From assembly GCF_000317205.1 (NCBI RefSeq), contig NZ_AJLK01000081.1, positions 1-48,192 on the forward strand: a stretch of 48,192 nucleotides of DNA, read 5' to 3'. The notes beneath the pieces are model-generated. The model did no database searches, had not been told where the DNA came from, and saw only the letters and a list, made by a program, of their open reading frames with translations. This DNA is from Fischerella muscicola PCC 7414 (GTDB lineage Bacteria; Cyanobacteriota; Cyanobacteriia; Cyanobacteriales; Nostocaceae). Below, piece by piece: positions 44,602 to 48,192 of this stretch; positions within the stretch are counted from its first letter, which is position 1; every line of letters begins with the position of its first letter. A program made the translations under genes and the position numbers.

Positions 44602-44631
44602 GTTCAGTCTCCTAACAAGCTTAATTTAACA

Positions 44632-44685
44632 AACCGCCAAAACGCCTTAGACGCGATAGCGGCTTCCGTAAGGTAGGACGCCAAG
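44632..44685. repeat. Dispersed element related to the 45-nt family
   Basis: It begins AACCGCCAA and ends GGACGCCAAGG, with GCGGCTTCCG in the middle. These ends match the copies at 21993 and 34074, but the centre has diverged. Confidence 0.7.
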
Positions 44686-44754
44686 GATTTGAGAGGGTGC
44701 GTAAGTCTTAATAGAGTAGTCCTTTGGTGGTGTAAGTTAAAGTAATCTATTTTT

Positions 44755-44822
44755 CTTGGTGTCTTAGTGTCTTGGTGGTGAAAAAATCATTTTATTAACC
44801 ACAAAGACACTAAGACACGAAG
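44755..44822. terminator. Large imperfect hairpin, possible terminator or folded repeat
   Basis: Two 25-nt arms (44755-44779 and 44798-44822) pair with two mismatches around an 18-nt loop. The arms contain GTCTTAGTGTCTT and its complement. This belongs to a repeat type common in Nostoc spacers. It lacks a clean T-run, so termination is only a possibility. Confidence 0.55.
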
Positions 44823-44910
44823 GTGAAAAGCTTTTAATTGGGCAAAATTTTTGGGATTTTTATCTACCACAAAAGGGCTAGTTTTAATAGAGTTACTCAA
44901 CAATTATTTT

Positions 44911-44914
44911 GGAG
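44911..44914 (+). promoter_or_regulatory. Ribosome binding site for the decarboxylase
   Basis: GGAG lies six bases before the ATG at 44921. It favours this start over an in-frame TTG at 44909, which overlaps the site itself. Confidence 0.65.
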
Positions 44915-44920
44915 TATCAA

Positions 44921-46600
44921 ATGACATTAAGTAAGCGTCAACAAGAAATGACAAAGCAAAATTATTTAGCTGAGACTGAACAAACATTGCAGTATACAAT
45001 TGCCGAAAAAATTACGCAGTTATTTACGCCATCTAGTCACTCGGTATCTGTAGAAAGTGAGATGGATCTGGAAATTAATACTTTAGTTGATGATTTTTTA
45101 GGTGCGACTAATACTAATACTGATGTTGATTTTAATGCGTTAGTGTCTAAGTTTAGTGATAGTAAAGTGCCTGTTGAACCTTATAATTTTGATAGCTATG
45201 TTGAATATTTAGCTAATAATGTTGTTGCTCATTCTATACACACGTCTTCGCCACGATTTATTGGTCATATGACCTCTGCTCTTCCCTATTTTGTGCGACC
45301 ATTGGCAAAGCTGATGACAGCAATGAACCAAAATGTCGTCAAAATGGAAACCGCTAAAGTCTTAAGTCCTTACGAACGTCAGGCTTTGGCGATGATGCAT
45401 CGGCTAATTTATAATTTTTCTGATGATTTCTACACTCAGCATATTCAAAATAGCCAGAGTACATTGGGTATTTTGGTTTCTGGAGGTACAGCAGCAAATA
45501 TCATCGCGCTGTGGTGTGCCCGTAATGCTTCCTTGGGGGCAAAAGATGGTTTTGCTGGTGTAGAAAAGGAAGGTTTAGCTGCGGCTTTAGATTACTACGG
45601 CTACAAGGGAGCAGTGGTAATAGGTTCTGATTTGATGCATTATTCTTTTGATAAAGCAGCAGATTTATTAGGCATTGGTACGCATGGCTTGATTAAAGTC
45701 CCCACTAATTGCAATAATGAGGTTGACTTACAAGCATTGCGTCAAGCTGTTGCAGACTGTCGCGCTCAGAACTTGCATATTATTGCGATCGTGGGTGTTG
45801 CTGGGACTACGGATTCTGGTAATGTTGATCCACTTGTAGCGATCGCAGATATTGCTCAAGCAGCCAATGTTCATTTTCATGTAGATGCGGCTTGGGGTGG
45901 GCCACTCATATTTTCTGAACAACATCGACACAAACTTGCTGGGATTGAACGGGCTGATTCTGTGACCATTGATGGACACAAACAACTGTATCTACCAATG
46001 GGGATTGGTATGCTTTTTCTGCGCGAACCACAGCTGGCTGCATCAATTGAAAAGAGTGCTAGTTACACTATGCGTAAGGGTTCCTTCGATTTAGGGAAAC
46101 GCGCTTTGGAAGGCTCTCGACCTGGTATGGCATTATTTTTACATGCAGGGCTAAATCTGATTGGGCTGAAGGGATATGAATTTTTGATTGATGAAGGAAT
46201 CCGCAAGACACAGTATATGGCTACGCGTATCTGTGCCATGCCTGAGTTTGAGTTGCTGGCAGAACCAGAGATGAATCTCCTTGTTTATCGTTACATTCCG
46301 GAGCCATTTAGGGGGCTTGCTGCCAAAAACCAATTGACGGAAACAGACAATCAACAAATTAATCAATTTAATCAACGCCTTCAGAAAATTCAGCGTCAAG
46401 CTGGTCGTACTTTTATTTCACGGACAACGAAAACAATTACCTGCTTTGGAGAAAACATTTCTATTACTGCACTGCGTGCAGTGCTTGCCAATCCACTTAC
46501 TACTCAAGATGATATTGACGCAGTTTTAAATGATCAGATTCAGATTGCCTCAGAGTTATCAATATCAAATTCTCTAGAAGCTGCTGAGAACGTAGCGTAG
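44921..46600 (+). CDS. PLP-dependent aspartate 1-decarboxylase, PanP-like
   Basis: The product has 559 residues. It is a group II PLP decarboxylase: SGGTAAN at 187-193, His320/Asp322 in HFHVDAAWGG, and the PLP lysine Lys354 in DGHKQ. The stretch SPRFIGHMTSALPYF, then HFHVDAAWGG and LEGSRPGMA, fits the PanP group (putative PLP-dependent aspartate 1-decarboxylase, known from Vibrio), which turns L-aspartate into beta-alanine. Within this cluster one NRPS A domain has a beta-alanine code, so the enzyme probably makes that building block on site. Other group II members decarboxylate glutamate, diaminobutyrate or aromatic amino acids, so the substrate is inferred. It is followed after 35 bp by PKS 3 and should be co-transcribed with it. 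Confidence 0.88.
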   Translation: MTLSKRQQEMTKQNYLAETEQTLQYTIAEKITQLFTPSSHSVSVESEMDLEINTLVDDFLGATNTNTDVDFNALVSKFSDSKVPVEPYNFDSYVEYLANNVVAHSIHTSSPRFIGHMTSALPYFVRPLAKLMTAMNQNVVKMETAKVLSPYERQALAMMHRLIYNFSDDFYTQHIQNSQSTLGILVSGGTAANIIALWCARNASLGAKDGFAGVEKEGLAAALDYYGYKGAVVIGSDLMHYSFDKAADLLGIGTHGLIKVPTNCNNEVDLQALRQAVADCRAQNLHIIAIVGVAGTTDSGNVDPLVAIADIAQAANVHFHVDAAWGGPLIFSEQHRHKLAGIERADSVTIDGHKQLYLPMGIGMLFLREPQLAASIEKSASYTMRKGSFDLGKRALEGSRPGMALFLHAGLNLIGLKGYEFLIDEGIRKTQYMATRICAMPEFELLAEPEMNLLVYRYIPEPFRGLAAKNQLTETDNQQINQFNQRLQKIQRQAGRTFISRTTKTITCFGENISITALRAVLANPLTTQDDIDAVLNDQIQIASELSISNSLEAAENVA

Positions 46601-46635
46601 TTGCTGTGAATGAGAATCGGTGGGGATTTTTTGCT

Positions 46636-48192
46636 ATGAATAATTTCAGTCAATTTAACAGCTTCGATGATAACGATGAAATAGCCATCATTGGCATGGT
46701 AGGTCGTTTTCCTGGGGCGAACAATGTTGATAAATTTTGGCAAAATCTCCGAGATGGTGTAGAGTCGATTACCTGTTTCACATATGAGGAACTGGTATCT
46801 GCGGGGATAGACTCAGCTGTGCTACGTGACCCAAATTATGTCAAAGCAGGCAGTGTACTGGAAGATGTAGACTTATTTGACGCTTCATTCTTTGGGTTTA
46901 CTCCCAGAGAAGCCGAAATCACAGACCCACAACACCGCCTGTTTTTAGAATCTGCCTGGGAAGCTTTAGAGAATGCTGGCTACAACTCGGAAACTTACAC
47001 TGGTCGCATCGGTCTTTATGCTGGCGTAGCTTTCAGTAGTTACTTTTTTACGAACCTCTACCCCAACCGAGACTTAACACAGTTAGTAGATGATTTCCAA
47101 ACTTTTATTGGTAATGATAAAGACCACTTACCAACCCAAACTTCTTATAAGTTAAACCTCACCGGCCCCAGCGTTAATGTTCAAACTACTTGTTCCACAT
47201 CATTGGTTGCAGTCCACTTAGCGTGCCAGAGTTTGCTGAATGGCGAAAGTGATATCGCCTTAGCCGGTGGTGTTTCGATACAAATACCGCAAAAAGCTGG
47301 CTATCTCTATCAAGAAGGAGGAATTAACTCTCCCGACGGACACTGTCGAGCTTTTGATGCTAATGCTAGGGGAACTGTTTTTGGTGATGGTTTGGGCATT
47401 GTAGTATTGAAGCGATTAGCAGACGCTCTTGCTGATCGTGACTATATTCATGCAGTCATCAAAGGTTCAGCTATCAATAACGATGGTTCCTTAAAGGTTG
47501 GTTACACAGCCCCCAGTGTAGATGGTCAAAGAGAAGTAATTTTGGAAGCACTTGCTTTAGCTGGAGTGGAACCCGAGACCATCAGCTATATTGAAACTCA
47601 TGGAACTGGAACTCCTTTAGGAGATCCGATTGAAATTGCAGCTCTTACACAGGCTTTTCGTCGCAGTAGTGACAAAAAAGGCTTCTGTGCTATTGGTTCG
47701 GTTAAAACCAATGTGGGACATTTGAATACAGCTGCTGGTGTAACTGGTTTAATTAAAACTGTCCAAGCCCTTAAAAATAAACAAATACCCCCTAGCTTAC
47801 ACTTTCAACAGCCCAACCCCCAGATAGATTTTGCCAACAGTCCCTTTTACGTCAATACTAAACTTACCGAATGGAAAACAAACGGTATACCTCGCCGCGC
47901 TGGCGTCAGTTCTTTTGGTATTGGAGGAACTAATGCCCATGTGATTCTAGAAGAAGCCCCAACTGTAGAGACGTGCCATGGCACGTCTCTACACTCACGC
48001 CCTTGGCAATTGTTAGTGCTTTCAGCCAAAACCGAAACCGCTTTAGAAACTGCTACGGCGACTTTGGCTTCTCATCTCCAGCAGCACCCTCAGTTGAATT
48101 TAGCTGATGTGGCTTACACCCTACAAGTTGGTCGGCGAAGTTTCGACTATCGCCGCATAGTAGTTTGCCACTCCCTTGAAGACGCACTAAAA
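46636..48192 (+). CDS. Type I PKS module 3, KS and start of AT linker (cut by window edge)
   Basis: An open frame starts with ATG at 46636 and runs to the right edge, giving 519 residues with no stop. It holds a complete ketosynthase (Cys186 in TTCSTS, His322 in ETHGTGT, His362 in KTNVGH) and the beginning of the linker before an acyltransferase. Two usually conserved places differ: TACSTS reads TTCSTS and the upstream TRVSY reads TQTSY. The catalytic triad is intact. A perfect 28-bp palindrome sits in the KS-AT linker, as in PKS 1 and 2. It should extend the chain after Gly. Its remaining domains lie outside the window. The start follows the decarboxylase by 35 bp and has the usual EIAIIGMVGRFPGA. 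Confidence 0.92.
   Translation, partial: MNNFSQFNSFDDNDEIAIIGMVGRFPGANNVDKFWQNLRDGVESITCFTYEELVSAGIDSAVLRDPNYVKAGSVLEDVDLFDASFFGFTPREAEITDPQHRLFLESAWEALENAGYNSETYTGRIGLYAGVAFSSYFFTNLYPNRDLTQLVDDFQTFIGNDKDHLPTQTSYKLNLTGPSVNVQTTCSTSLVAVHLACQSLLNGESDIALAGGVSIQIPQKAGYLYQEGGINSPDGHCRAFDANARGTVFGDGLGIVVLKRLADALADRDYIHAVIKGSAINNDGSLKVGYTAPSVDGQREVILEALALAGVEPETISYIETHGTGTPLGDPIEIAALTQAFRRSSDKKGFCAIGSVKTNVGHLNTAAGVTGLIKTVQALKNKQIPPSLHFQQPNPQIDFANSPFYVNTKLTEWKTNGIPRRAGVSSFGIGGTNAHVILEEAPTVETCHGTSLHSRPWQLLVLSAKTETALETATATLASHLQQHPQLNLADVAYTLQVGRRSFDYRRIVVCHSLEDALK
47965..47992. repeat. Perfect 28-bp palindrome in the KS-AT linker of PKS 3
   Basis: Arms start GTAGAGACGTGCCA and mirror exactly. It encodes TVETCHGTSLHS, at the same linker place as the copies at 18584 and 36215. 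Confidence 0.95.

Larger units (their letters stand above)
44602..44920. other. Spacer between NRPS 4 and the decarboxylase
   Basis: No gene is seen. It holds a dispersed element of the GCGGCTTCCG type at 44632-44685 and a large imperfect hairpin at 44755-44822. The decarboxylase may therefore have its own transcript. Confidence 0.7.

Noticed and set aside
1-48192. tRNA, rRNA, transposase or integrase genes
   Set aside because: I looked for them and found none that I could support.

Overview
The window comes from a cyanobacterium, most likely a filamentous heterocyst-forming type (Nostoc, Calothrix or Tolypothrix-like). The signs are many copies of the HIP1 octamer GCGATCGC, heptamer and nonamer tandem repeats between genes, many small dispersed repeats, and gene families typical of that group. 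Coding is AT-leaning, with long repeat-laden spacers.

Layout. Positions 1-2323 (minus strand) hold an aromatic amino acid group: an atypical response regulator, DAHP synthase, and the start of anthranilate synthase, which runs off the left edge. Positions 3498-4991 hold a di-haem cytochrome c peroxidase that appears cut short at its C-terminus. Positions 5893-10884 hold housekeeping or unknown genes: a thioredoxin-like protein, a small conserved protein, a membrane-anchored subtilisin-like protease, a small membrane protein and a predicted lipoprotein.

From 11505 to the right edge the window is a co-directional lipopeptide/polyketide assembly line, and it is not complete. In order: FAAL-PCP-C-A(Ser)-PCP; KS-AT-KR-ACP; a luciferase-like monooxygenase; C-A-PCP-E; C-A-PCP-C-A(beta-Ala)-PCP; KS-AT-(degenerate KR)-ACP; a second luciferase-like monooxygenase; C-A(Gly)-PCP; a PanP-like PLP aspartate decarboxylase; and the KS of a third PKS. 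If the line is collinear, the product is a fatty acyl chain followed by Ser, a hydroxylated C2 unit, a D-configured residue (perhaps basic), a second residue (perhaps basic), beta-alanine, a C2 unit whose ketone is probably not reduced by its own KR, Gly, and at least one more ketide. The decarboxylase would supply the beta-alanine that one adenylation domain appears to select. No thioesterase, reductase or transporter is in view, so the cluster continues to the right.

The most unusual feature of the DNA is how deeply small dispersed repeats have invaded the megasynthase genes. Palindromic elements sit in frame in the KS C-terminal or KS-AT linker region of all three PKS genes, with a paired base change that keeps one stem intact. 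Other repeats are in frame in adenylation-domain loops, and one 45-nt copy matches an intergenic copy at 44 of 45 positions. Paralogous spacers show the same site with and without 33-35-nt elements. The PKS-monooxygenase-NRPS cassette is itself duplicated, and a 407-bp tract is nearly identical between two NRPS genes.
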